This document shows positions 34,203-43,739 of a DNA stretch of 64,000 nucleotides, in pieces. The position numbers and the translations under genes were made by a program. How positions within the stretch are numbered: position 1 is the first letter of the stretch; the number at the start of each line of letters is the position of its first letter. Under the pieces are notes generated by a model. That model was given only the letters and a program-made list of their open reading frames with translations. It made no database searches and was not told where the DNA came from. Source of the DNA: CAVUNY01 sp963768585 (GTDB taxonomy: Bacteria; Chloroflexota; Anaerolineae; Anaerolineales; Anaerolineaceae); the NCBI GenBank assembly GCA_963768585.1, contig CAVYIF010000013.1, positions 1 through 64,000 of the forward strand, read 5' to 3'.

Positions 34203-35165
34203 TTGCGAACTAAACCACTGGAAAAAAATTTGATTAAAGCATCGCAGCCGCGTATATCACCGATCCTGGGTTTGTTTGTTGCCGTTCTGGCCGCGTCAAC
34301 ATCCTCCATATTTATTCGATTCGCTCAAAGTGAAGCGCCTTCCCTGGCGATTGCGGCCTGGAGATTATGTTTGGCCAGTATGGTTCTGGTCCCTTTAGCA
34401 ATCGCCAGGAATCGAGATGAAATTTTGCGTCTCAAGCGTAGTTCCGTAGGCTTGTTGGTTCTATCGGGTATCTTTCTTTGCTTTCATTTTGCATCCTGGA
34501 TCACTTCCCTGGAATATACCACTGTTCCCAGCTCTGTCGTTTTAGTCAATACCAGCCCATTGTGGGTCGCGGTTCTTTCACCGCTTGTCCTGCGCGATCG
34601 ATTACCGGGCGTTATTTGGCTCGGTTTGGCAGTGGCGTTAGTGGGTGGGACAATCGTCGGGGCAGGTCAGGCCTGCCAGATAAATTCGACCGGGATCGAT
34701 TGTTCAGGATTCCAAAATTTTTTACATGGAAGAGTCTTGTTCGGTAATTTTCTGGCACTGGTTGGGGCATGGTGTGCGGCAGGTTATTTATTGGTCGGCA
34801 GATGGACTCGTCCTACTCTTTCACTTCTGTCTTATACGGCGGTCGTATACGGCATTGCTGCGGTTGGCCTTGTGGTGCTGGCCCTGGTGAACCGCACTCA
34901 ATTATTTGGTTACCAACCGGCAACTTTTGTTTGGTTCGTACTGCTGGCATTGATCCCCCAATTGATTGGGCACTCGACCTATAATTGGGCGCTGCGATAT
35001 CTTTCTGCAGCTTATGTGTCGATTGCCCTGCTGGGTGAACCGATCGGCACCTCAATTCTGGCGCTCTTTTTGTTAAAAGAAGCCCCCACGATTCTGGAAA
35101 TCGTGGGCGGCATTCTGACTTTAATTGGTATCTATGTTGCTTCGCGGGCTAATTCTTCGCGGTAG
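34203..35165 (+). CDS. DMT-family (EamA) transporter
   Basis: A 320-residue integral membrane protein with about ten helices arranged as two EamA repeats. Repeat 1 includes ILGLFVAVLAASTSSIFIRFA and VVLVNTSPLWVAVLSPLVL. Repeat 2 includes LFGNFLALVGAWCAAGYLL and YLSAAYVSIALLGEPIGTSILALFLL, with the GEP motif of this family. The substrate is unknown (amino acid or metabolite export is usual). There is no ATG near the N terminus: TTG at 34203 or TTG at 34230 are the candidates. The 3' end overlaps the convergent malQ by 17 nt (35149-35165), leaving no room for a terminator. Confidence 0.85.
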   Translation: MRTKPLEKNLIKASQPRISPILGLFVAVLAASTSSIFIRFAQSEAPSLAIAAWRLCLASMVLVPLAIARNRDEILRLKRSSVGLLVLSGIFLCFHFASWITSLEYTTVPSSVVLVNTSPLWVAVLSPLVLRDRLPGVIWLGLAVALVGGTIVGAGQACQINSTGIDCSGFQNFLHGRVLFGNFLALVGAWCAAGYLLVGRWTRPTLSLLSYTAVVYGIAAVGLVVLALVNRTQLFGYQPATFVWFVLLALIPQLIGHSTYNWALRYLSAAYVSIALLGEPIGTSILALFLLKEAPTILEIVGGILTLIGIYVASRANSSR

Positions 35166-36687
35166 CTGAAGCTGGCTTTTTCGGTTTCTTTGATTCTGGC
35201 AGCCGGCTGTAAAGAAGATTAGACTCAAAAATACGTTTTTGCAGCTTCGGATTGAGCGCAGTTGGCGTAATCCGCCAGAACCAGTTGCCGCTGGGCCGCC
35301 CCGGATAATTCATGCGGGCATCCGAATCCAGGCCGAGAAAATCCTGCATGGGTGCTAAAGCCATGCAGGCCACTGATGACCAGACCCCGCGGATCAAATC
35401 CCAGGAAATATCATCTCCGGAACGGGCCATGTACCGGCGGCAAAAATCTCTCTCATTTTCTGGGGCATTTTTATACCATCCCAGAGAAGTATCGTTATCA
35501 TGTGTGCCGGAATAGGCGACACAATTTACAGGGTAATTATGCGGTAAGAACGGGTCATCGGCATCACTGCTGAAAGCAAACTGTAAAATTTTCATCCCCG
35601 GCAGGTGAAATTTGTCGCGCAGTTCGAAGACGTCTGGGGTAATCTCGCCGAGATCTTCGGCGATGATCGGTAAATCACCCAGGGCCTTTTCCAGAGCTTC
35701 AAAAAGCGGGGCGCCAGGCCCTTTGACCCATTTGCCGATTTCAGCGGTCTCGTTGCCGAAAGGCACCTCCCAATAACCGGCAAAACCGCGGAAATGATCC
35801 AGACGGATGATGTCAAAAATCTTAAGAGCAGCCTGCATCCGTTAAATCCACCAGGCATATCCGGTTTTTTTGTGGGCATCCCAGCGGTAAAGCGGGTTGC
35901 CCCACAATTGCCCGGTTGGTGAAAAGTAATCCGGCGGTACCCCGGCGACAACAGTCGGCAGCCCTTTCTTGTCAATGAAAAAGAGCTCGGTATGCGACCA
36001 GGCATCCGCGCTGTCATACGCCACGAAGATTGGTACATCTCCGATGATCGTTATCCCTTTACTTTTTGCGTGCCGGTGGATTTTTTCCCACTGACGGAAG
36101 AACAGAAACTGGCGGTATTGATGGCGTAAGATCGAATCGGCATTTCCAGTTTTGAATTCCTCTAAAGCTTGTGGGTCGCGCTGGCGGAGGGGGAGGGGCC
36201 AATCCTTCCAGGAAACACCGCCGTTTTGTTCTTTGATCGCCATGAAAAGTGCAAAATCGTCTAGCCAGGCGCTTTCAGCGGTGATAAACTCCTGGAGTTC
36301 TTTTTTAATGGTTTTGCTGGTTGACTTTTTAAAATGTCCATACGACCGGTCAAGCAACTTTAGTTTCCACTGAATCACTTCACCATACATGACCTTATCG
36401 GCTGGAAATTCGGGCCGGTCAGCAAGGTCTTCACGCGTTAACAAATGTTCGTCCAACAATAATGTGGGACTGACCAGAAATGGGTTTCCAGCAAAAGCTG
36501 AAAAACATTGATAGGGCGAGTCGCCGTATCCGGTCGGACCCAACGGAAGTACCTGCCAATGGCTGCATCCTGAATCAGCCAGATAATTTACCCAAAGGTA
36601 GGCTTCAGGACCAAGGTCGCCAATGCCATCCGGTCCTGGTAAACAGGTGGGGTGCATAATAATGCCGGACGATCGCTCAAACTTCAT
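35149..36687 (-). pseudogene. malQ: 4-alpha-glucanotransferase interrupted by an in-frame stop
   Basis: MalQ transfers glucan segments between maltodextrins. The full frame from the ATG at 36687 (ribosome site AAGGAG) would encode about 511 residues. A TAA at 35844-35842 interrupts it after TGYAWWI. The same frame resumes at once with RMQAALKIFDIIRLDHFRGFAG. Normal enzymes read through here without a break, so a single change (for instance AAA to TAA) explains the interruption. The GH77 acid residues lie downstream of the stop: IIRLDHFRG and IIAEDLGEITPDV. The upstream part alone cannot be active. The ATG at 35838, one codon after the stop, might allow re-initiation. Could be a base error. 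It is the last gene of glgA-glgC-malQ and overlaps glgC by 11 nt. Confidence 0.85.
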
Positions 36688-37933
36688 TGGGTAATCTCCT
36701 TGTTTGAATATACACACCGGAATCCACAACATTGCCCGAATAATCCGCTGGAGACACATCGGTACCCACTATTCCACCGGATTTGATCGAAATGCCCTCA
36801 GGAACGATCGAATTCTTTCCGACCATGGCAACCTGCAAATCTACCCCGGTATGACCGCCAATGGTCACATTTTTTCCGATTCGAGCGCGTTTATCCAGAA
36901 CGGAACGCATAACTTTACTTCCGGCGCCAATGGAAGCATCTGTTAACACGATCGATTCCTCAACGGTTACTCCCTCCTCAATGATAACGCCAGGGGACAG
37001 CACGCTGTGAATTACCCGGGCCCCTTTTTTGATGATGCAACCATCACAGATCATACTGTTTTCCACAATCGCACCCTTTTCAATGCGGTTGGGTGGCCGT
37101 TCCTCAGTACGAGTATGGATCACCCAATCCCGATCGTAAAGATTGAAGGGGATCGTATCTGCGAGCAGATCCATATGCGCCTGCCAATAGGAATTTACCG
37201 TGCCAACGTCCACCCAATATCCATCATAAGGGTATGCGACAACGCGGTTGCCAGATTTCACCAATCCGGGAAGGATATCCTTACCAAAATCATGGGAGGA
37301 ATCGGTTCGCAGGTGGTCATCCCATAACGCTTTATCTAAAAGTTCGGTATTGAAAAGATAAACGCCCATGTTTGCAAGATTGGATGGGGGATGATCTGGC
37401 TTTTCAAGGAAAGAATTGATTCGGTTATTCGCATCTACCCCAACGATCCCGTAACGAGGAGCTTCATCCAAAGGAACCCGGATCGTGGCAATTGTCGCTT
37501 CGGCTCCTTTTTCAATATGGTAGCGAATCATTGCCTCATAATCCATGGCATAAATATGATCACCGGATAAGATCAAAGTGAAATCAGGGCTCCCACGTTT
37601 TATAAAGGTAAAATTTTGCTGAACAGCATCTGCCGTACCTACAAACCAGCTTGTTGAACGAGATTTATACGGGGTAAAAATTCGGACACCACCGGTGAAG
37701 TCGCGATTGAGGTCCCAGGGACTGCCAGCACCGATATGTTCAATAAGCGATTGGGGCCGGTACTGGGCAATAATCATCACGTCAAAGATGTGGGAATTGA
37801 CGCAGTTAGAAAGTGTAAAATCAATAATCCGGTACTTACCGGCAAAAGGTACCGCAGGTTTGGTTCGTTTGGCGGTCAATACGCCCAGGCGGGTACCTTC
37901 TCCGCCTGCAAGAATCACAGCACGTGTATTCAT
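36677..37933 (-). CDS. glgC: Glucose-1-phosphate adenylyltransferase
   Basis: A 418-residue ADP-glucose pyrophosphorylase that commits glucose 1-phosphate to glycogen synthesis. The signature AVILAGGEGTRLGVLT lies at the N terminus. FAGKYRIIDFTLSNCVNS, GTADAVQQN, ILSGDHIYAMDY (ADP-glucose binding) and FLEKPDHPP follow. A left-handed beta-helix makes up the C-terminal third (SMICDGCIIKKGARV, SIVLTDASIGAGSKV). Allosteric effectors cannot be read from sequence. The gene overlaps glgA by 4 nt and the malQ start by 11 nt. Confidence 0.97.
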   Translation of the reverse strand: MNTRAVILAGGEGTRLGVLTAKRTKPAVPFAGKYRIIDFTLSNCVNSHIFDVMIIAQYRPQSLIEHIGAGSPWDLNRDFTGGVRIFTPYKSRSTSWFVGTADAVQQNFTFIKRGSPDFTLILSGDHIYAMDYEAMIRYHIEKGAEATIATIRVPLDEAPRYGIVGVDANNRINSFLEKPDHPPSNLANMGVYLFNTELLDKALWDDHLRTDSSHDFGKDILPGLVKSGNRVVAYPYDGYWVDVGTVNSYWQAHMDLLADTIPFNLYDRDWVIHTRTEERPPNRIEKGAIVENSMICDGCIIKKGARVIHSVLSPGVIIEEGVTVEESIVLTDASIGAGSKVMRSVLDKRARIGKNVTIGGHTGVDLQVAMVGKNSIVPEGISIKSGGIVGTDVSPADYSGNVVDSGVYIQTRRLPNEV

Positions 37934-39387
37934 ATTACCTGCTCCTTTAATGTCTGATATAACTGCGCATAGGCAATCGCCGAGCGCTGCCAGCTAAAAT
38001 CCATCTGCATGCCGCGCAGCTGTAACTTTTTCCACTCCGAGCGATCAGAGAATTTCAAAAACGATTTCTTCACGGTTTCCGCAAGAGCTTTTGAAGTTGC
38101 TTCTTTGAATAAAAACCCAGTCGCACCCGGGTATAGAATATCATGGATCGTATCTTTCAATCCTCCAGTGGCCCGGGCAACAGGCACGCATCCATAACGC
38201 ATGCTGATCATTTGAGCTAATCCGCACGGCTCATAACGCGAAGGCATCAGGATCATATCTCCACCGGCATACATCCGGCGGGCCAGGTTTGCATCAAATT
38301 TTAAGATCGCTCGCACGCGATCCGGATAAGCTTCCTGCAGGTGTTTGCAGCTTGCCTCCAGCAAGGGGGCTCCGGTCCCTAATATGGCTGCCTGCCAGGG
38401 GAGATCCGCCACCTGGTGGAGCGCCTCAATCACCAGATCGATCCCTTTTTGTTGGTCCATACGGGATATGATGATTAATAATGGAACCTTGGGGTCATTG
38501 GGTAAATTAAGCTCCTGAAGCAAGGCTTCTCGGTTTTTCTGGCGCTTCTCAATCGATTGGGGACCAAATTGCGCCGGGATATTCTGGTCGGTAGTTGGAT
38601 CCCAACTGGTTTGATCGAGGCCATTCAAGATACCGGTTACTGTTTCCTGTCTGGATTGCAGAAATGTTTCCAGGCCGCATCCAAATTCAGGGGTGAGGAT
38701 TTCGTCTGCATAACTTGAGGAAACAGCCACAATCCGGTCCGCGGAGACCAATCCAAGCGGTAGGGGGATTAATCTTGCCCAACCTGGAAGGTTTGGTTCC
38801 AAACTGGGAGGGATAAAAAATTCTTCCAGTGCTCTTTCTGCGCCGGCCCCCATAAACGGCAGGTTATGAACGGTAAGTACAGATGGCGTAGATTGCAGAT
38901 CAGTGTATCTGGGAGAAAACTTTGCAGCATATGGAGCAACTGCCGTATGCCAGTCATTGGCATGAATAATGTCAGGAACCCATTCGATATATTGAGGAAG
39001 GACTAATGCAGCCAAAGAGAAGAAAGTATATTTATATCCGTCTCGATAACTATCAGTGGTGTATACCGGTTCACCGGTTCTAAAAAGAGGGCCTGCGATT
39101 AAATAAACGGTTAATTGATCAATTTTAGTTTGATATATCGTGGCGGGAATTGCACCATTGACATGCGGGACGTCGAACGCCGCGATTTGTTCAAAGTCCT
39201 CAATCTTTTGACGTATTGCAGAATGAAAAGGAATGACTAATCTGACGTCTAATTTCATCCCTCCTGACCATTCTGGTTCCAACGCTTGCAGGGCGTGTGG
39301 CAGTGAACCAGCCACATCCCCTAATCCACCGACCTTAATGAGTGGATCGGCTTCTGAAGCGAGGAATAATACTTTTAATGTTGTCAA
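37930..39387 (-). CDS. glgA: Glycogen synthase (ADP-glucose type)
   Basis: A 485-residue GT5 glycosyltransferase that adds glucose from ADP-glucose to glycogen. The N-terminal motif LFLASEADPLIKVGGLGDVAGSLP includes the KVGGLGDV substrate loop (KTGGL in other bacteria). The C-terminal domain has LIIISRMDQQKGIDL and the PSRYEPCGLAQMISMRYGCVPVARATGGLKD nucleotide site. The start ATG at 39387 has a GGAGG upstream (AGGGAGGATAACG). It is the first gene of glgA-glgC-malQ. Confidence 0.96.
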   Translation of the reverse strand: MTTLKVLFLASEADPLIKVGGLGDVAGSLPHALQALEPEWSGGMKLDVRLVIPFHSAIRQKIEDFEQIAAFDVPHVNGAIPATIYQTKIDQLTVYLIAGPLFRTGEPVYTTDSYRDGYKYTFFSLAALVLPQYIEWVPDIIHANDWHTAVAPYAAKFSPRYTDLQSTPSVLTVHNLPFMGAGAERALEEFFIPPSLEPNLPGWARLIPLPLGLVSADRIVAVSSSYADEILTPEFGCGLETFLQSRQETVTGILNGLDQTSWDPTTDQNIPAQFGPQSIEKRQKNREALLQELNLPNDPKVPLLIIISRMDQQKGIDLVIEALHQVADLPWQAAILGTGAPLLEASCKHLQEAYPDRVRAILKFDANLARRMYAGGDMILMPSRYEPCGLAQMISMRYGCVPVARATGGLKDTIHDILYPGATGFLFKEATSKALAETVKKSFLKFSDRSEWKKLQLRGMQMDFSWQRSAIAYAQLYQTLKEQVI

Positions 39388-39415
39388 CGTTATCCTCCCT
39401 CCTGCGAATACTGAA

Positions 39416-41398
39416 TCAAGTTAATTCTGGACGAACCAATTCGAAATAATCCTTTGAAATTGCCTTTTCAGGTGAGGCCTCAAGATAATTGATTAAGTCG
39501 ACCACCAGATTGGATTTTTCAGTTGCATCTCTGCGGCTCCAGGTACGGCTTTTTATTTCAAGGTAAAATCCGATATCAGGTTTAATGACTGAATCAAGAT
39601 TGATATAAAATTCTGTTCCTTTAAATTTAACCATATATCTCAAGCGATCTTTTTGAATTTCAAATTCGCTTTTGGGCTGAAAATATTCACGGTAAAAGCG
39701 GAGGGAGTGCGTTGCATCCGCCAGGTAGCGGCTGCGAGATAATAATACCTCTTTTGGGAAGCGATGTTCAAATGCCGGGCCTATTAAAGTCAGGCGAGAC
39801 CGTACACTCATTACTTCATCCTTTTCATCAATAAACTCATCTTCGCGATAACGCAGCAAACCCTGTTTTGGATTAGCAAAAATAAAATATGTATCATATT
39901 GATGATAATGCCTGCTGCGAATAATTTCAATCTCTGGTTTATTGAGTGCCGTTAAAATAGGTTCTCGATCTGAAATTAGTACTTTGGCCTGAACCTCGAA
40001 GCTTTCCTCCTGGCTTGCACCACCGATCGCGACGAGTTTGGAAAGGACCGATTCTTCCCTGTGGATCAAGAATTGGTCAATCTGCCTGGCATATTCCTGG
40101 CTGTTGGTAAGCAGCTCCTTTTCATTCAGGGTTAATAAATTTTTATCCCGCATGACCCAGGCGCCATTGATCATCACGTCACACACATCGGTTGCTTTGC
40201 TGGTATAAACAATTTGGGCATACAGAGATTGTGAATCGCGTGAAAAACGGGGTGAATTATGCAGATTATTGATGTTAACCAGTATCAGGTCTGCTCGTTT
40301 ACCTGGTTCGATTGACCCGGTGATATCGCCAATGTGCAGGGCATGAGCCCCAAAGCGAGTAGCCATAAGTAAGGTTGTACTGGCAGGTAGAGTCGTTGGA
40401 TCACCCGTTACACCTTTCGCCATAAAAGCAGCCAGGCGCATTTCTTCGAACATATCCAGATCGTTATTTGAGGCTGGTCCGTCGGTGCCGATGCCTACAC
40501 TGCAGCCAATCTCTAACATGCGTTTGATCGGGGCCATGCCCGATGACAGCTTCAAGTTGGAAGATGGATTGTGGGCAATGCCTGCGCCAGCATGGTATAG
40601 GGTGCGAATTTCTCCTTGATCAATATGAACACAGTGAGCCGCTAAAACTTTGGCTTCCAGCAGACCTTGTTTCTTAATATATGGGACGACCGGCATGCCC
40701 TGTTCTTTGCGCATATTTTCAACTTCCAGGGCTGTTTCCGCGATGTGGATATGTAACGGGACATCGAATTCGATTGCCAGTTCTGCGGTGGAACGCAAAA
40801 TCTCTGCGGTGCAGGTGTAAGGTGCATGCGGTGCGACAGACGGCACAATTAAGGAATGGCCTTTCCAGTGTTGGATATAATCTCGGGCCATTGCCAGAGA
40901 TTCTTCAAAAAACCGGGCATCCGGCGTAGGAAATTTAAGGACAGTTTGTGAACAAACTGCACGCATGCCGGCATCTGCAGTCGCTTGAGCGATGCTCTCC
41001 TCAAAATAGTACATATCTGCAAAACTGGTGATGCCGCCTCGAATCATTTCTGCGCAAGCCAGTTGGGTTCCCAATCTAACGAAATCTGGTGAGACAAATT
41101 CTCGCTCAACTGGCATCATATACCCCATGAGCCAAACATCCAGCCGCAAGTCATCTGCCAAACCGCGAAGCAAGGTCATGGGTACGTGCGTATGGGCATT
41201 AACCAATCCCGGCATTAACACTTTTCCACCGCAATCGATGATCTCACGGGCTGATATCGTTCTTTTCAACTCGTTTTCTGGGCCAACTGCCAGGATATTA
41301 TCTCCCAGGATGGCTACTGCTCCAAACTCATAGCGGTTGAGATCTTCATCCATCGTCAGGATGATGGCGTTGGTTAGCAATAGATCAGCTTCAGACAT
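39416..41398 (-). CDS. Amidohydrolase fused to a C-terminal CYTH domain
   Basis: A 660-residue two-domain protein. Residues 1 to about 440 form a metal-dependent amidohydrolase of the SsnA/MtaD (S-adenosylhomocysteine/methylthioadenosine deaminase) type. Metal ligands are visible in VNAHTHVPMTLLRG, PLHIHIAE, LAAHCVHI and GIGTDGPASNNDLDMF. Residues about 460-650 look like a CYTH / triphosphate tunnel domain: FEVQAKVLI at about 464 (family pattern E-x-E-x-K, here E-x-Q-x-K), QGLLRYREDEF, SVRSRLTL, DRLRYMVKFKG and GFYLEIKSRTWSR. CYTH domains bind or hydrolyse nucleotide triphosphates or inorganic triphosphate. The fusion is unusual to me. The start ATG at 41398 is 9 nt after the cinA stop. Confidence 0.8.
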   Translation of the reverse strand: MSEADLLLTNAIILTMDEDLNRYEFGAVAILGDNILAVGPENELKRTISAREIIDCGGKVLMPGLVNAHTHVPMTLLRGLADDLRLDVWLMGYMMPVEREFVSPDFVRLGTQLACAEMIRGGITSFADMYYFEESIAQATADAGMRAVCSQTVLKFPTPDARFFEESLAMARDYIQHWKGHSLIVPSVAPHAPYTCTAEILRSTAELAIEFDVPLHIHIAETALEVENMRKEQGMPVVPYIKKQGLLEAKVLAAHCVHIDQGEIRTLYHAGAGIAHNPSSNLKLSSGMAPIKRMLEIGCSVGIGTDGPASNNDLDMFEEMRLAAFMAKGVTGDPTTLPASTTLLMATRFGAHALHIGDITGSIEPGKRADLILVNINNLHNSPRFSRDSQSLYAQIVYTSKATDVCDVMINGAWVMRDKNLLTLNEKELLTNSQEYARQIDQFLIHREESVLSKLVAIGGASQEESFEVQAKVLISDREPILTALNKPEIEIIRSRHYHQYDTYFIFANPKQGLLRYREDEFIDEKDEVMSVRSRLTLIGPAFEHRFPKEVLLSRSRYLADATHSLRFYREYFQPKSEFEIQKDRLRYMVKFKGTEFYINLDSVIKPDIGFYLEIKSRTWSRRDATEKSNLVVDLINYLEASPEKAISKDYFELVRPELT

Positions 41399-41407
41399 AA
41401 TTTATCC

Positions 41408-42569
41408 TTATGAAAGCGGACTCGGTAAATGACGGCGCAAAAAATCAATGGCTGTGTTGACTGAAAACGAAATTCCGTTTTGTGGAGGGCCGCCGTAAGA
41501 GCGGGTCATCTCAGACTTGCCCAGTGGGGTGATGATAGCCAGATATATTTGCTGTTTTTCAGAACCAGGATGGTAGCAAACACCCAGGCCAACCTGCACC
41601 CTGGATTGTTGCATTGATTTTTCTAAATGGCAGAATAAATCCTCCGGCGAACACAAATTGGAGAAAATTTCTGGGGGCTCATGAAATCCTGGCATCATTT
41701 TTAATTGTTTGTAAAGTTCGCCATCAAGGCCAAATTCCATGAGACCCAAATTCCATCCTTGGGCGGTCAGTCTGGCCTGCGTAATACTTTCGATTGTGTC
41801 TGTATCACGACCATAGATATTATCTCCCAGACGTTCCATTATCTGGGAGATGAGAGGTTCGATCATGCGTTCGGCTTCTTCTAGAGAGCTGGCTTTGGCT
41901 GTAACGCGAATATCAACCTGACCCGGATGCGCCAGCAATCCAACCGTCGGGTTGGTCAAAGTTTCGAGATCGCCTATCCATTCATCAACCTGTGATTCCC
42001 CAACGCCCGCCGCATGCAGCACGCTGGCTTTAATCGTCCCAAGGATTTGAAAATGGTGTTTTAGATATGCGACTACGTTGATTTTCCATCAAATATTCCA
42101 TCTCACGCGGGACACCAGGCAAACTGATGATCACTTTCGATCCATTTTCGACAATAAATGCTGGAGCCGTGCCCACTGGATTCTCAACTGCAATTGCGCC
42201 TTGAGGAATATAGGCCTGACGTTTATTGTTCTGTGTAGCGACTCGGTTAAAACGCTGGAAACGATTTTGGATTTGCTCCCATAACTCTGGGCGAAATTCA
42301 GTTTCTACGCCAACCGCCATGGCTACCGCTAACCGGGTAGGGTCGTCAACAGTCGGACCGAGGCCACCCGTTGTGATCACGATATCTGAACGATTAAGCG
42401 CTTCAGCAATCACCTTGGAGATGCGAACCGCATTATCTCCTATCAGGGTGGCGCGGAACAAATCAATATTAGCGTCCCTTAAACGTAGGGCAAGGTAACG
42501 CGTGTTGGTGTCTTGTATTTCTCCCAGTAAGAGCTCAGTTCCGATGGCAATAATTTCTGCGGACGGCAT
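41408..42569 (-). pseudogene. cinA: CinA-like protein, frameshifted
   Basis: CinA combines a molybdopterin-binding-like (MoCF/COG1058) domain with a C-terminal deamidase-like domain. The first frame (42569 to about 42030) has IIAIGTELLLGEIQDTNTRYL, TTGGLGPTVDDPTR and SLPGVPREMEYLMEN. It then runs into an unrelated tail (RSRISKTPFSNPWDD). The second frame carries the natural continuation: VVAYLKHHFQILGTIKASVLHAAGVGESQ to 41408. One extra C near 42076 would explain the shift. The C-terminal domain also lacks the AESCTGG catalytic motif of PncC deamidases (here MEFGLDGEL), so that activity is probably absent regardless. The ATG at 42569 has an AAAGGA site. Confidence 0.85.
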
Positions 42570-42606
42570 AGTTGAATTCCTTTATTGATGTTGTCATACA
42601 ATTGTA

Positions 42607-43719
42607 TCAAGGATTGAACAACTTATATTCATTTCCAGACACCTGATACAGGACAAATGCAAACTTTGCGCAATCGCTGGAGGATATTGGACAAAAAACT
42701 TCATCTGTAGCAAACTCTGATACCAACCGCTGTTTAAATTTAGTCATTGGAATGATCCATGAACCATCCCAGACGGTTAAGGCAGTCTCGCGGACCGCAT
42801 TATATATCCTCGGCAAACGGTCATATAATATCCAGGATGCAAAGGAAGTGGGATAACTTCCATATTTGGCAAAGTACGCCGTAGAAAAATCTCTGTTTTC
42901 ATTCCAATCCTGGGGACCTACCCAAAAAAACGGTGGACTTTGCTCCCCAGAGACCATCGGTCTGGAAAATGAAATCACTATTTTGGGGAGAACAGGTCCG
43001 GATGGATCTTGTTCCACCATAGGCGGGTTGGATTCATTCAGGAATACCTCAACAGAAGCATCGAACTGGCCAGGTTGACTCTCGGTTGTCCCAGCAACAA
43101 TTTCCTGGCAGGAACCCTTCTCACTAAAAAATTCGCATAGGTTAGAGGAAAATTTTGTAGATTGATCGTCAATATCATGATTAATGATCAGTCGGGTAAA
43201 CCCCAGGCGTTCTATCCAACTGGCCGTTTGCTCCACAAGCTGGTTTATGTCTGGATCGAGGTTTATCCCTATCTGGCCAGGAATGGAACGGAAGGCAACC
43301 GGAGAGATTGCGATCTTTTGTGCGCTTATCATGCGCTGCACGAAATCAGCGATATTCTCAGCGCAGATTGGGCCTACAACTGCCAGAATGTGATTGTCAG
43401 CAGATAAATCTATCGTGGATTGAACCGGAACATTGGGAAGGCATGCTGAATAATAAGTTTGGAGTCGAACTGCATGACCTGATGGATGGTCCTCAAAGTT
43501 TTTGGAAAACAATTCCAGGCTGCGTTGAATCTCTTCTGAAAGGGGACGATCCAAACCGGCAGTAAAAACACTGAGCCCAAGATCCACCGGATCTTCAGGA
43601 CCGATCCACACACAACCAGCAGGATCCATGCAATCGAATGGGCTGGAAAAAAAGGCGTAAATTGAGAATAAGAGGAGGAGGAAGACCAGTGAGAAAAAAA
43701 GCGAAGACCGGCTGATCAT
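42607..43719 (-). CDS. Membrane-anchored type I periplasmic-binding-fold protein
   Basis: A 370-residue protein with an N-terminal signal anchor (SLFFSLVFLLLLFSIYAFF) followed by an extracytoplasmic domain resembling branched-chain amino acid binding proteins (Peripla_BP_6). Indicative segments are DNHILAVVGPICAENIADFVQRM, KIAISPVAFRS, LGFTRLIINHDIDD and YFAKYGSYPTSFASWILYDRL. Several cysteines suggest disulfides. No ABC transporter genes are near, so it could be a sensor or a divergent family member. It is 37 nt from cinA and 20 nt from the cyclic-nucleotide-binding gene, in one likely operon. Confidence 0.65.
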   Translation of the reverse strand: MISRSSLFFSLVFLLLLFSIYAFFSSPFDCMDPAGCVWIGPEDPVDLGLSVFTAGLDRPLSEEIQRSLELFSKNFEDHPSGHAVRLQTYYSACLPNVPVQSTIDLSADNHILAVVGPICAENIADFVQRMISAQKIAISPVAFRSIPGQIGINLDPDINQLVEQTASWIERLGFTRLIINHDIDDQSTKFSSNLCEFFSEKGSCQEIVAGTTESQPGQFDASVEVFLNESNPPMVEQDPSGPVLPKIVISFSRPMVSGEQSPPFFWVGPQDWNENRDFSTAYFAKYGSYPTSFASWILYDRLPRIYNAVRETALTVWDGSWIIPMTKFKQRLVSEFATDEVFCPISSSDCAKFAFVLYQVSGNEYKLFNP

Positions 43720-43739
43720 TTTTATAAAATGAATAATTG

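Noticed and set aside
34019..34309. Minus-strand frame of 96 residues upstream of the transporter
   Set aside because: Overlaps the transporter N terminus, shows no ribosome site and no recognisable domain.
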